From: Toxoplasma gondii ME49
Lineage: Eukaryota; Apicomplexa; Conoidasida; Eucoccidiorida; Sarcocystidae
Assembly: GCF_000006565.2 (NCBI RefSeq)
Contig: NC_031479.1
Location: 620,001-684,000 of the forward strand
Direction of reading: 5' to 3'
DNA length: 64,000 nt
Shown here: piece after piece, positions 48,649 to 61,200 of the stretch
Layout of the letters: the number at the start of each line of letters is the position of its first letter
How positions within the stretch are numbered: position 1 is the stretch's first letter
The notes under the pieces: model-generated
The model's database searches: none
What the model was told of the DNA's origin: nothing
The model's input: only the letters and a program-made list of their open reading frames with translations
Made by a program: the position numbers and the translations under genes

Positions 48649-51600
48649 CAACTTCCTACATGTAAAGCGAGATATACCTACACACGTATAGATACAGGGA
48701 TTTAAGTATACGTATTTGCGTGTCTACATCTATCCACCCGGCCATATATATATATATATATCAATTTCGACGTATCTGTGTATCTCGATATATCGACATA
48801 CATATATGGATTTACGTAGGTCAACATATTTGCATATCTATGAAGGTTTTTATTAAATGAATGCCTACGCAAGTGCATTCGTTCATGTGTACGTATCGAA
48901 TTTCTACCTGAATGCATATATACATATAGAAGTGAGTATTTCTCTATGTCTGTATATGCGTCTTCCTGTGTAGCTGTGTCTTCGGAGGAGAGTCTTTCTG
49001 CAGCTTCGAAGTCGCTGCTTCACGTCGAGGCCCTGAGACCACGTAGGTCCAGGAGAAGGGAGACAACAGGCAGAGGACTCCACGAAAGTGGAAGAGCATG
49101 CTTTTTTCGCCAGTGAACTTCAGTCAAGACGCAAAGTCATTTTGCTGTTCGTCAAGAACGCAACGCACCTCGAGTCGAAGCTCCAGGCCCTCGGCATGCT
49201 TCTTTGCTGCGATTGCCTCCTTCTCCTTCTCTGCTCTCTCCGCTGCGTGAGCCGCCAGACGCTTTTCTCCTTCTTCGCGTTGCGCCTGCAGGCTGCGTCG
49301 CTCCTAAAACAGTCGGTACAAGGAGAAGCCGACGGCAACAGACGCGTGCTGAGACGCGGAGAAAGCGCAAGACGCGACGCAAACAGACATCTGCACGTTC
49401 TGGGCCAATGGACGGCCTCACACTCGAGAGCGAACGGCCTAGGCAGCCCAACGCACCGACAGGTTTCTACAGAAGTAAATCGATTTCCTCCACAGGCAAC
49501 AAAGACGCAGACATCTGTTCCATTTTCACACATACGTCTTTTTTTCTCCGGACATACATGCATTCTCACACGCCCTTATATATATATATATATTATATGG
49601 ATATTCATGCACAACTTTGTCTAAATAGAAAGAATCTTGGGCTTCGCCGTTACACACATCTATGTTTAGAAACAAATATCATATATATCTATATCTATAT
49701 CTAGATATATTTGTATTTGAAAATACGCATGCGTACATATAAATATATGGCATCCTATGGATGGCTTACACCACGTTTTCTCCACAAGAAAATGTAAATT
49801 GCTTTTGCTGCGTTTTTACAGGAAGTTAAGGAAAGATGTCTGTGCCTCTCGCACCCCCCACCTTTTCGAGCGACTTTTGTCTTTTTTCTAAAGCCTCGAT
49901 TTCTCCAGCATTTTCGTCGAGGCGGCGGCGCGTATCCAGCGTCTGCTTCTCGAGGTTGCGCGTCTCCTCCAGGAGCCTCTGGACGTTCCGTTTTTTCTCC
50001 TCAACTGTCTCTCTCAGCGAGTCTAGCCGACTTTTCACTTCTGCCTCAGCGAGCAAAGAGGCACTCGCCGCTGCTCTGCGAAGTCGCTGGCGAATTGCAC
50101 GCAACTCCTGGAGCTCCTCTTCGGCCTCCTTCAGAGCCTCGCGAGCAGAAGAAATCGCCTGCCGCAGTCGAACGTCCTCCACGACGAGCCCCTAGAGCAC
50201 ATGCGCCAGAATGAAAAATTTCATGTCAATTCAAACAGCTGCATGTTCCTGTCTACGCACCAACGCAGACATGCACTTCACAAAGAAGGATGACACAAAC
50301 ACGCAGATCAACTCTGATCGCGGCCCAGTCAGGAGCAGATATTCTGGCACGCACACAAGTATACACATATTTACACATCTATATATAAATATATATATAT
50401 ATATGCATATATATATATATACATATATATGTGTATATGTGTATCTATGTAGAGGTATATGCATACGCAGGGATGAGCTTCTCTTTAACATTCCTGGATG
50501 TGTATTCACGCGCCTGCGCAGTTGACGGGGAGTCTGTATTCTTTGACCATCCATCGGGCATAACCTCTTTACACACATGCAAACGAATATTTGTATTTGC
50601 ATATATGCATATGTAGACACGTACACAAATGCAGATCCACAACAATGGACTTGTGTGTGTATCTGTGTATATATATGTGATGATATAAAGCAACAGAAGC
50701 ACTCTGGAGATCTGCACAGAAAGTCGACGGGTGGTTGGCCGAGAGAGCGACTCCTGTTGCGAACATCTGTCTCCATTTGCGAGAACGTGAGGAAGACTCT
50801 CTCTCCATATTCATTTGCCTGAGGCTTTTTTTCGCATGCGCTCAGATGCATGCGTTTGCATGCGTATGAAGGCTCGAGTTTTGCGTGTTCTTGCCCGGAC
50901 ATGCGTTTGTCTTTTTGGATTACTTGTTTTCTTCCGCGCAGCCTTTCGACTTCTTCAGCGTTTTCTGCGGCTTGCGCCTCCACCTTTCGTCTCTTCAACT
51001 CTTGTTGAGCTTCTTCGACTTTCGCTCTCGCCTGCAGCAGCGCCTCCTTCTCTGCCTTTTCTTCTCTCGCCTCGGTCGCTTGCATCTCCTCGTCTTCTTT
51101 TTGCAGGCGCCGCAGCTCCCGCTCTTCTCTCTCCTCCTCCTCGTCCTTCTCTCGGTCTCTCTTCCCTTCGCCGTCCTTCTCGCGTCTCGGCGCCGCCCTC
51201 GCTCCGTCCGTCTCTCGCGAGGCGACAGCGTCTCCGAGGAGTCGGACGAAGCGCGTGGAGTTTCGTCGCCCTGCGCCTCCGCAGCCGTCTTGCGGCATCG
51301 CTTCAGACCCAGCAAAGGAACGCTTCAAATGTCGTCCGCCGGTCCAGTCGTAGCCTTCTCTGAAGTGCGTCTGCTGCGCATGCGCGTAGAGGCTTCCGAC
51401 ATCGCGAGAAGCACCCAGTGAGCGGCTCGGATCGAGGAGAAGCGCCACAAGGTGTTGGTGCGAAGGAACGAGTGCAATCGCCTCGATGCGACAGGCGTCG
51501 ACGAGGACGCGGAGAATCTGGTGGGGCAGACGCGCTGTCTGCTGCGCCGCTTCTTCGCTCGCGCGCGCGTCTCGAGAAGCACCGCTGTGCCGAGCAGCTT

Positions 51601-54577
51601 CCCCGCCCTGTGTCCGGTTCAGCAGGCGGAGAGAAGGCGAGAAGGCCGCGGAGAGAGAGGACTTCTCGGCTGACTGTCCCTGTCCTCTCTCGCCTTCTTC
51701 GCCTCGTGGCGGGAGACAGAGCGCGCGGTAAATCGAGAAGACAGAGCCTGCGGGAGCACGGAGAAGCCTGTCGGGGTAGGGCGGCGCGTCGGGATTGACG
51801 ACGACGACTCGCGGAATCCTCGGGAGATTTTTTTCGCGGAAAACCTCCAGCAACACCCGCTGGTCACGCTTCGTCCCCACCACCCATGTGAAAACCTGAG
51901 GCCGCAGGTGTCTCTCGACCAGGGCCGCCACAGTCTCGGGTGGCGCCCCCGCTGCCCTGCATGCATCGCGGAGAACGAACAGAAACTCGCCCACCGGACC
52001 CACGGGCAGGCTGTCCAACGCTCCTCTCCGGAACAGATTTCCGAACTCTCTGTGCATGGCTTCGAGGTCGAAAGAAGCAGAAGAAGAGAAAGAAGAAGAG
52101 AAAGAAGAAGAGAAAGAAGAAGAGAAAGACGACACGGGAGGCTTCGCGGAAGGCGGGAAGTTGTAGAGTTCGCTGCGCCACCCCAGGGGACAAGAGGGGA
52201 CAAGCGAGTCTTTTTCTGCGGCCGAAAAGGGCGGCTTTCTTCCGCCTTCGTCGAGGTCGAGACAGGTCTCGGGGCGAACAGTGGAGACCGTCTGTGAGGA
52301 CTCCGAGCGGCGAGACTTCTTTTCCTCTCTCGCGAGTTTTGCGCGCGTCCAAAAAGCCTTCCGCGCCTGCAAGTGGGCTCTCCGTTGTTCTCGCCCAAGC
52401 TTTCTCTGTCGCCGTCCTTCTTCAACTTCTTCCTCTGTCTCTCTCAACACACTGAGCGCCAGGCGACAGCGCTCTTCTTGCCTCACGACCGCGACTTCGG
52501 CCTCTTCCCGCAGAGACAGCTGCTTGTCCAGTTCTCTCTCGACTTCTGCGAGAGCTGGAAGAAGAGAGAAGGAAACAGAGAGCACGGCGACAAAGGACCT
52601 CGACACTCGCAAGAAAATGTGTAAAGGAGAAGACACAAAGCACAAGAGAAAAACAGTGGCCGAACAAGGAGCTAGGACCTCGCAAGAAGCGAAGAGAAAG
52701 AAGAGACAGCGGAGGGACAGGTGGAGAGAAATCAGAAACATGGAGAGCCAGCAGACCACACTATAGAGACGGACACGATCTACAAAGAGATATCGTCACA
52801 GTCTGCGGATAAATACACATGCAGAGAAAACGGATACGCTGACACAGATATATACATATATATAAACGTATATATCTGTATACGAATAAGCATATATCCA
52901 TATATATATATATATATATATGTATAAGCATATAGAGATGTACGTATATATATATATATATATATAGTGTAGAGTTTCTGTCCATTTGGTTTCGCTGCTT
53001 GCGTTTTTCTCACTCGCGCGATGAGCTGCTTGCACTGCCACGGCTTCCTCTAGTTGTTTTCTTCGATCTTCCACGAGGGCGAGGTGCCTGTCGAAATCGG
53101 CGGAAGACTCCTTCTCGTCTGCGGCTGCGAACTGCGCCCGCCGTGCCGCGCTCGTCTGAGAATAAAGGAAGACAGGATAAGAGGAAGAAGAAAGGAGAGA
53201 AAAAATAAAAGAAGACAAATGCAGGGAAAGGAAAACTGGAGAGACAGAAAAGAAAGAGAAGAAGGAGAAAAAATAAAAATAGCAAGACGAGAAAGAAGAA
53301 AAAGAAGAGGAAAAAGAGAATGGATACAACGAAAACTGTAAGACAGACTAAAGTGGGATGAAGAAACGAGACGACGCGTTCGAACACAAAAGTTCGACGA
53401 TCTGGTACAGCTCACACACTTGTAGAGAAGAAGGCGAGAAACCGGAATGAAGAAACGCATCTCCTGCTCTGTCAGAGAGGGAGAAAACAGGTGACATCCT
53501 AGCTCACAGAGCGTGTCGAAGAACGAGAAAACCTACAAGTAAAAACCTCGAAAATATACAAGCAAACAATGCCCTTCCCTGGCTTCTCCAATACTTCTTC
53601 TACACCACCATCCCTCTTTTTCTCTCTCCTCCTTGTCTTTCTCTTCTCTGTCTCTTCTTCTTCTGCCCTGTCCTGCGCGTTTCACTCCCGTTGCTCGTGT
53701 GCACCACCATCTGCCCCGCGTAGACTGTCTCACCTCCTCGGCTGTTCTCAGGCGTTCTTCCACTTGGGTCTGGAGTTCTTCTTCGTGCTTTTTCGCGTTT
53801 GCTTTGCCGACAATTTCGCGTTCGAGTCTCTTGACATCGAGGCGGAGGTCGCGCTGTTCTCTCTGTCGCGCGAGCAACTCTTGCGAGATTCGCTCGAGCT
53901 CCTCCTGCTGGCGTCTCTTCTGTTCCATCGTCCTGCGTCCCCCCAGCGCTGCGCATTGCTCGGCTGCTGCTTGCTCCTTCTCGCGCGCCGCCTCCACTTC
54001 CTGCTCGAGGCGCTTCACTTTCTTTCGGACTTCCTCGACTTCTCCTCGGCGCTCGCGGAGTTCCAGCAGCGGCAGGAGACCCTTGAGGCGCGCCAAAGAA
54101 GTCTCTTGCTTCTTCAGATGGGTCACTTCTGCCTCGGCTCGCTTCCATACCTCCACTTGGTCCAGGAAGGAGCCCAAGCTGCTCGTGTACTTCGCTATTT
54201 CAGTCTCCGTCTCGTACAGCTTCCCGGCCAGTGCGCGGAGCTGCAGAGACGCCTCTTCGAGTCCTGAAAACGCGGAAACGGCGAGGCGTCAAACACGAGC
54301 ATTTCACTGCGTGACGCTCACTTTTGCAGACAGATGCGCAGCTGGGAGCAGGGACACAGAGCTGCGACAATACAGACAGAAGCGACGCACACCAGAGCAC
54401 CTGCGTACAGCTGAGCAGATGGACAGATTGACAAGAAGACCCGGAGAAGTCGACGCATCCAACCGTCGACACACGCGCCGAGGGATAGACACGGGCAGAT
54501 CCACAGAACTAGATCGTTCTACACATATATACATACAGATATATATGCATATATATACACATATTTATATACACACA

Positions 54578-54608
<31 letters not shown>

Positions 54609-57600
54609 GTACGAGCAGATGCGTGGGGAAACGTCGGTCCAAAAAGTCGACGCGTTGAGACGAAGACGTCGACAGCGGCAGAAGCACAGACGTCGAGAGA
54701 CGCATGCATGTGGAAGAGTCGGAGAGACGCGGGAAGATGTTGGACGTCGCCTTCGTTTTTCTGAAGCTGCGAGAGTCTCGTGGCGCGAGCGTTCCCTCTG
54801 TTCGATCTTTCGTCAGCACCTGTGACTTGAGTGAAGAAAGAGTAGAGGTCTTCTTCTTTGGACGCGACCAGGAGTGTTTTGCTTTTGTCTTGCGTGAGGA
54901 AAACTGCCGGGTTCGCGAAATCGAGGCCAAAGCTTTCGAGAACACGAAGAACTTTCTCCTTCTTCACCGGCTGCATCCCCGAGACAGAGCCGCCGCGGCC
55001 TGCGCTGAGAAAGAACGCAGAGCGATCCGTCGTCCACTGTTCGTTCTCGCCTTCCCCGCCGCGAGCGCTGACTGGCTTCTTCCATACGCGGCGAATGATT
55101 GTCAACGTCGAACCCCAGACTTCAGGGTGGAACGCGCGAGAGCCGGCGCCCTCCGCGCCGCGCGCGCCCACAGCCGCGTCGGCGGCGGGACTCGAGTTCT
55201 GCGGCAACGAAGGCAGACGAAAACGAAGAGAAGCTCACTCCAGGAGAGGAAGAAAGGAGACAACGGCGCAGAAGAAAGAAACGAAGGAAACGGAGAAGGA
55301 CAGGGCGGAAAAAACAGCAGGAGACGGGAGGAGGCGAAAGAAGGCAAAGCTGCAGTGGAGGCGGCACCGCATCGCGGAAGGGGAGGGGAACAGACGAAGA
55401 AGACGAACGAGAGGAAAGGGGAGGCAGAAAACACAGGGAAGAAAGGCAAGAACGAAGGACACAGAGAGACATGGAAAAGAACTGCTTCGTCACTTCTCCT
55501 GCATCCTTGGCGGCCGCGAGCTCCGAAAGCTCCGGTCCTCCTCGACGCCGCCTCACACCCCGAGCCTGTCCTCCCTTCGAGTGGCTGAACTCACCGGCGA
55601 GTCGTCGCAACTTTGCAAGAGTTCGCGTTTCATTTGGAGCACCGCGGAAAGCTCTCGCGGCGCGTCTGCGGCCTCTGACGCGCCTCTGTAGTTGGAGAAA
55701 GTCACTTTCACTTCTGCCATTCTGGGACCGTCCTCAGCCCAGTACTGCCGAATAAATTCGAAGAGTTTCACACGGTCGCCGCCTGCACCTGCGCTCGACC
55801 CGCAACTCTCCGCGCCGCAGCAAAAGAGAATCGCCCGCGCGAGTGCGGACTTCCCACTGCCGTTCATTCCTGAAAAGAATCAGGGGGGACACCGAGAAAC
55901 AGAGCGACTGCAGAGAGACTCGAGGAACCACGAGAAAGCGAGCCAGCGCGACCGAGGCGCCAAGAGAGAGAGGAGATGTCGACAAGAGATGCCAAGGAAA
56001 CAGAGAGACGAAACACGAGGGTACACCAGAGACGATGGAAGGTGGAAAGAAGAGGCAAGCCGAGATGTCGACAAGAGGAAAAGCCCAGGAAAGAGAGTGG
56101 AGATAAAAAGTTCACGCCAAGACGAGAGAAACACAGAAAGGAGACAAGGAGAAACGGACAAGCCAAGACATACGACAGAACAGGCAGGACAACAGACTTC
56201 TCTGTCACTTCTTCCGGCGGTTCTCGGACCTCGCGCTCGCTCTCTGCACACTCGACAGAGATAGGCGCGACAGAGCACAACACGGGTGACTTCTTCTGTG
56301 TCTCGCCTCGCCCCGTCAGAGCTCTCGAAGACGAGCACAAATTGACTCAGACGAACGAGACCAGCTATTCAGCGATTACCTGTGACGACGTTGCAGTGGC
56401 TTCCTGGGGTCCAGGTAAGATGTCTGTGGTTGAGGAAATCCCTTAACTCGACGCGAGTGATCTTCCCCGCTGTGCCGTAGAAGGGCAACTGCCTCACGCG
56501 CGCACTCAGCCTCCTCGTCGTCTTTGGACTCTCCACATCTTCACTTGCTCCTCGCCAGGGCGTCGCTTCCTCGTCACTGGAAAGACTCGCGCGTCTTCTC
56601 TCTGGCGAGGGAGTTGAGTCGCCTCGCCTTCCTTCTCTCGCTCGCGACCGAGGGTGGTTGCCAGCCGACCGCCAGCCCACGGGTGGACCAAGTGCTTCAC
56701 AGTCGGCCTCAACAGCTGCAGCGCAGTTGGGGGCACCAGAGGAAGAAGAAGAGGCAGAAGACGAGGAAAACAAAAGGGCCGAAGAGGAAGAAGAGGGAGA
56801 CTGAGGAGTGTTTTGTCCCTCGTCATCAGAGTCTGAAAGAATAACGGCTTCAAAACCTTCGTTGTGGTGCTTTTTGCTTGAGACTGGTTTTTCGGCTCGC
56901 TGTTTCCCTTCGCCTCTCTTGAGGACATCTGAGTGTCTCTCCAGCTCAACAGGGTCTTGTCGCGTTGGCGATCGCGGAGAGGAGTCTGAGGAAGAGGGAA
57001 TGACAATCACTTCGTCGTCGGAGGCTGGCGCAGCTCCCTGGGGACGTCCTCTTCGTTGCACACCCTTTGTTTCCAGCTTGACAGCCAACTGCGGGTGCGT
57101 CTTCGCCAGCAGGCCTTGAATCGACAGCGCGCGCCTCCTTGTTCCTTCCCCACTGCCTCCCTCTGTCCCCGACCCTCTGCCTCTCGCGAGACTCCGCAAA
57201 TTGGAGCTTGAGGAAGCGACCTCGCGACGGCTTTTCCTGCACTGCATGCGCCCCGTGGACTTGGGGAACTTCGCCTCCGTGCGTCTCTCGTCCGCCGTTT
57301 CGCTTCCCGAGGAGAGGCGTTCTGCCTTTTCTCGAAAGAGGTCGGGTGCACGACGGATGAGGTCTCTCAGACCACCCGCAGAGCGGCTTGACGGACATCC
57401 AGAGGATGCGCCAGAGCGCGGAGAAGCATGTGCGGCTGCAGGAGAGTGCAGACTTCGTCTCCCATTCACAGGAAGGCGCCTTTGGCTTCCTCGTGGTTCT
57501 CTTCCACCTCCTTCAGCTGGCGCATGGGCACCCGAAGCACAAGAGCCTGCAGACTCCGAGTTCTCCGCCATCTGCCCGCTCGCCTCTCGACTACCAGCCG

Positions 57601-58201
57601 TCGAGTAATTCACGAAGGAAGAAGAAGCAGAAGACGGAGAAGAGGGAGAACGAGAAGATGGAGAAGAAGAAGCGAGAGAGTCGAGCTTCGCGTCTGTCGA
57701 GGGAAGGGATGTGTCGCGTTGGCGTCGAGATGCCTGTGTGGATGCGTGCAAGTGACGTACTTCGCGGCTGTATGTCAGTTGTTTTCGACGGAGCGAAGAA
57801 GGCGCAGCCCCGAGAGTGGAATTAGACTGAGAACTGCCGACAAACCTGCGTTTCCTGAGAGGAGGCGAAGGCGACTCAAGGTCGCTCGAGAGAGCTTCAA
57901 GAGCGAGGCTGGGGACGCCTTTCATAGCAGGCGAGGTTTCGGAAGAAATGTTTTCCCCGCATGCAGAGTCACTTTCCACAGAGTAAAAAGAAGCTGTAGA
58001 GGCAGGCGAAGCTGGAGGCTCGTCCCTAGGGACTGCCGCTTGCTGGTCGGCTCGCCGCCTATTACGGTGCGAAGGCAACTTGGCGGTGGCAAGCGGGAAC
58101 GCCAGGGAAGAGTCTCCCCGAGTCTTCTCTGCAGTGTTCGGCGCCTCCATTTCATGGAAAAAAACCCTCCGCACACTTCGTACCAGATCAAAAGAATTCA
58201 C
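44958..58201 (-). CDS. SMC6: SMC6, SMC5/6 complex ATPase subunit
   Basis: Fourteen exons (5' to 3'): 58201-56380, 55869-55595, 55198-54820, 54263-53734, 53155-53014, 52554-50924, 50191-49862, 49303-49169, 48506-48366, 47650-47498, 46775-46644, 45974-45844, 45501-45407, 45016-44958. All phases agree; about 1984 aa against 1091 in human. A disordered extension fills residues 1-575. The head begins near 577 ([15 protein letters not shown]), with Walker A GMNGSGKS at 608-615 spanning the first splice junction. [13 protein letters not shown] and [12 protein letters not shown] are SMC6-type. A coiled coil (about 825-1160) leads to a hinge (about 1160-1400; [18 protein letters not shown]). A second coiled coil, highly charged at its start, runs to 1850. 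The C-terminal head has the ABC signature LSGGE (1892-1896) and Walker B IFDEVD (1918-1923). It acts in DNA repair and chromosome segregation. Confidence 0.92.
46301..46340. repeat. TA/TATG microsatellite in SMC6 intron
   Basis: Tract of ATGTATATATGT repeats in the intron between the exons at 45974 and 46644. The same intron holds a GGTGTATGTACACC palindrome at 46469-46482. Confidence 0.8.
47220..47270. repeat. TA microsatellite in SMC6 intron
   Basis: Two (TA)n blocks; a smaller one at 47105-47129 is in the same intron. Confidence 0.85.
48047..48112. repeat. TA microsatellite in SMC6 intron
   Basis: Interrupted (TA)n tract between the exons at 47650 and 48366. Confidence 0.85.
48578..48650. 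repeat. TA microsatellite in SMC6 intron
   Basis: TA-rich stretch ending in a (TA)n block, between the exons at 48506 and 49169; another block lies near 48744-48762. Confidence 0.85.
49576..49712. repeat. TA microsatellites in SMC6 intron
   Basis: Two TA/TATC blocks (49576-49600 and 49678-49712) between the exons at 49303 and 49862. Confidence 0.8.
50383..50443. repeat. TA microsatellite in SMC6 intron
   Basis: (TA)n with CATA and GTATATGT variants, between the exons at 50191 and 50924. Confidence 0.85.
52073..52133. repeat. GA-rich coding microsatellite in SMC6 exon 6
   Basis: About four copies of a 15-base agaagaagagaaaga-type unit on the plus strand. On the coding strand they give four tandem Phe-Ser-Ser-Ser-type units just before the hinge. 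Likely to vary in length in steps that keep the frame. Confidence 0.8.
52848..52966. repeat. TA microsatellite in SMC6 intron
   Basis: Three (TA)n blocks between the exons at 52554 and 53014. Confidence 0.85.
54527..54608. repeat. TA microsatellite in SMC6 intron
   Basis: TA/CATA tract ending in a pure (TA)n block, between the exons at 54263 and 54820. Confidence 0.85.
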
Positions 58202-61200
58202 TAGTGTGGTCCTGGGAAAGAGGAGATCGCGTTAATTCTGGAAAAAACGACCTCCGATCCACCCAGATGGAGTCGGACCGAGAAGAAGTCGAAACGTCCT
58301 CCGCACGACGCCTGCATCGAAAACATACGGTTGTCGATAAACCCTGCAGGAGTCTGGTTACTACATTCCTCTTCAGACACAGTGTCTTCAAATGATCCGC
58401 GGCAGAGGACGCCAGCAGGCACAGTCAGCTCTGAAAGCCAAGCGTCGCTTTGGCGCAAGCATTCAAGGGACAGCGAGGATGACGACGGGTTTCGTGCACA
58501 CCACTGAGAACAGGCGTCCTCTGTTCATTCCATCCTTCTTCTTTCGGGAGGCAGCCGGCAAATAGGAGCAAGCTGAAGACAGCGCGGAGAGAAAACTAAA
58601 GACTAGATGTCTTTTTCAAGCAAGACATCAGATGCTGCGCTGCAACTCGGCACAGGCAAATCATGCGTGCATGCACACAAGATGCTGTGACCACTCTTTT
58701 CGCGTGCACACCAGGCCGCTGCCCTACGACTGAAAGACGTTGAATTTCAACGTCGACCGCTGCTAACTCAGTTCTCTTTCTTGTCGTCTCCACTTAAGTC
58801 GCTGCGGAGCTCGACAGACTTCGCCACAAAGAACGGTGGGTTCGTGCGCATTTTCGTTCACGGAAGGCTCGCGGGCATCACACACGAGTCACGGGAAGTA
58901 CAGTTAACTACGGTGTGGAGGTGTTCATGAATTAACGACGTCCATCTGTGCGCCTCTGTCGACTTCTGCCGACTTAGTCCATTGCGTCCTACCAAAGTTT
59001 CCTTTTGGTGTGCGACGGGACACACCTGTCGGCGTCACGGCCGAGCTGCAGCTCTAGAAGATGCCAGGTGGTTAGCAAGAGGCGGTGAGAAACACTCTGC
59101 AAGCGAAAACAAACAGATCCCTCTTGGGTCAGGGTTTCACTGGAGTAGCACAAGAGAAGCCGCACTGCCTATAATCGGACCCCTTTAACGGCGAAATCGT
59201 CCCCGGGGTAGCCGCCGCCAGCAGCTGGTCAAGGTGGCAGCTGCAAAGCCAGGTGGCAGGGTCAGAACGGCGGGAAAGCATCAGAATTTGGAGCCCAGCA
59301 AAAGGTTTAATACTGCACTTTCGGGTACCTCCAAAGTGCAACAAAGAGATGTGACATGGCTAATCGGGAGGGTACCGTGAAAAACGGTGTACGTACACCA
59401 GACGAGCAGCCTGCTTCGCACTCTGCCACACGCAACACGGCAAGACTTCGTGCTAGTGCGAACTTATCTGCATTCCGCAGGAACCTGCAATCACGTCACC
59501 ATAGCGCGAGATTCTGTGGATTCAGCACGTTTCAAAGTCCTCCCACGATCGCATGCATCTTTGTGCACGGTGAGTGACGCGGAATGTTTTTCGCGTAGGG
59601 AAACTCACCGTCAGTGGGTCGAGAACGCCAGTCGCTGTCCACGCCACAGAGTCATGGCCACCCCACACGTAACTCCAATAAAATAAACTAAATCCAAGCC
59701 CATTCAGCGGCTTTTCGTGTCTCCAAAAACAAACTGCAAATGTAAAAACTGGTTGCGGCGTCGCGTATTCAGTCTGGTGTGTGGATTCGGTCCGGAAGGC
59801 TGTGAAGCCGATCCCTGTGGCGTGCTGTAGCCTTATGTGTTGGACTACGACCGTGTTTTTGATCTGTATGGTCAAAAGGCTTGCAAGTAAGAAGGAAAAT
59901 AGTCAATTCCGATGGATCCATAGTGGATGCGTCGTCGTTGCCGTGGTAGGCATACGATGGCGCATCACCAGTCCATTTTTCGTAAAAGGTAGCAGCGTCA
60001 GAACGCTGATTGCCACTTCAAACATCTTTACGAATGGAACACGTCTGTATTTAAGTCATAGAGGTTACTGTTCTGAAAATTACGATTTATTGCCGCAACG
60101 GTGCAGGCGCCTTGTCACGAGAGCGTGCAGACCTTACTCCTTCGTTCTGAGCTCTCACCTGCCTGCCAGGAGGCTTCTCCAGAATTGCTCAGATGAGGAG
60201 TGTATGAATCAGCATGAGACATGTGTTGTTCTGCTCCGGTTTCGGCCGATTTCTGAGTGAAAAAGAGGAACGAATAAAAACAGTTACCTCTTTAGCATGG
60301 AGTTTTCGTGGCTTTGAGAAACAGTAGGAGAGTGCGTTCCAAACAAAGTTGTCTTTGTGAAACAGGATACGGAACAAAGTCAAGTGCATCTTTGTGTAAA
60401 ACTACATGCCTTTAGGAACTGGTTCTTCTAACCGCCTTGTCGCTGAAGGTCCTGGCTGTTGTCTCTTTCAATCAGCTCGATGTGTGCCCCCTAGGTGAGT
60501 AGATGGGACAACACGAAGGCAAAGACAGAAGCTAACGCAGTCTTGTCCGAGCAGACGGCCCCCCAAGGGTTCTCCTAACAGTATGAACACATCGCCGACA
60601 ACCGTTTGAGGGGTACGTGCTTGCTTTTTCCAGATTCGTAGTGCGGAGGCTCTGCACGCCACTCTCTCACGAGTAGCGTGCCCTTCTTGTCCCCGTATGA
60701 ATTCAGAACAAAGAAACCGGCAGTCAGGCGCTAATACTTTGCTACTCCTACATGCTCGCCGGTCACGCCCAAGATTGGCTTGCACAAAATCTTGTTCCTT
60801 CAGACCGTATTATTTCCGTATCGGTGTACGATTTTTTTAGACACGACACTGAAATGATGTATGGAAGGAAAGCACTGGCTGCAAACGTCTGCCATTAAGT
60901 AAAATGCAAAATATAATGGTGAAAGGGAAACTGTCTGTGAGGGCTAAGAATTAGCTACAGCCAAATTTGGTTGACCTGAAGCATGTTCATTGCGAGTGGT
61001 AGAGCTGCCACAAGACGTTTTGAACAGCCCACGCCTGTCCAGAGGGTTAAAGATTCATGTGGTGGGCAGTGCAACAGTAAGCTGCAAAACGAGTGGGTTG
61101 TGGCAGTGGTTATGATACGGAAACACGGTAAGCTGTAAAGACGCCGCAGAGGCCGAGATCCTGTAGCACTTTTGTTCCGGACGTTTATGGCTAAAAATTA

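Noticed and set aside
54704..55755. Long plus-strand frames of 218-294 codons
   Set aside because: Antisense to SMC6 exons 2 and 3 and their intron. Composition is the Arg/Glu/Lys shadow of GA-rich DNA with no domain.
59522..60260. Possible nuclear copy of mitochondrial DNA
   Set aside because: Some frames are aromatic-rich (FYWSYVWGG), but I see no stretch matching cytochrome b or cox genes.
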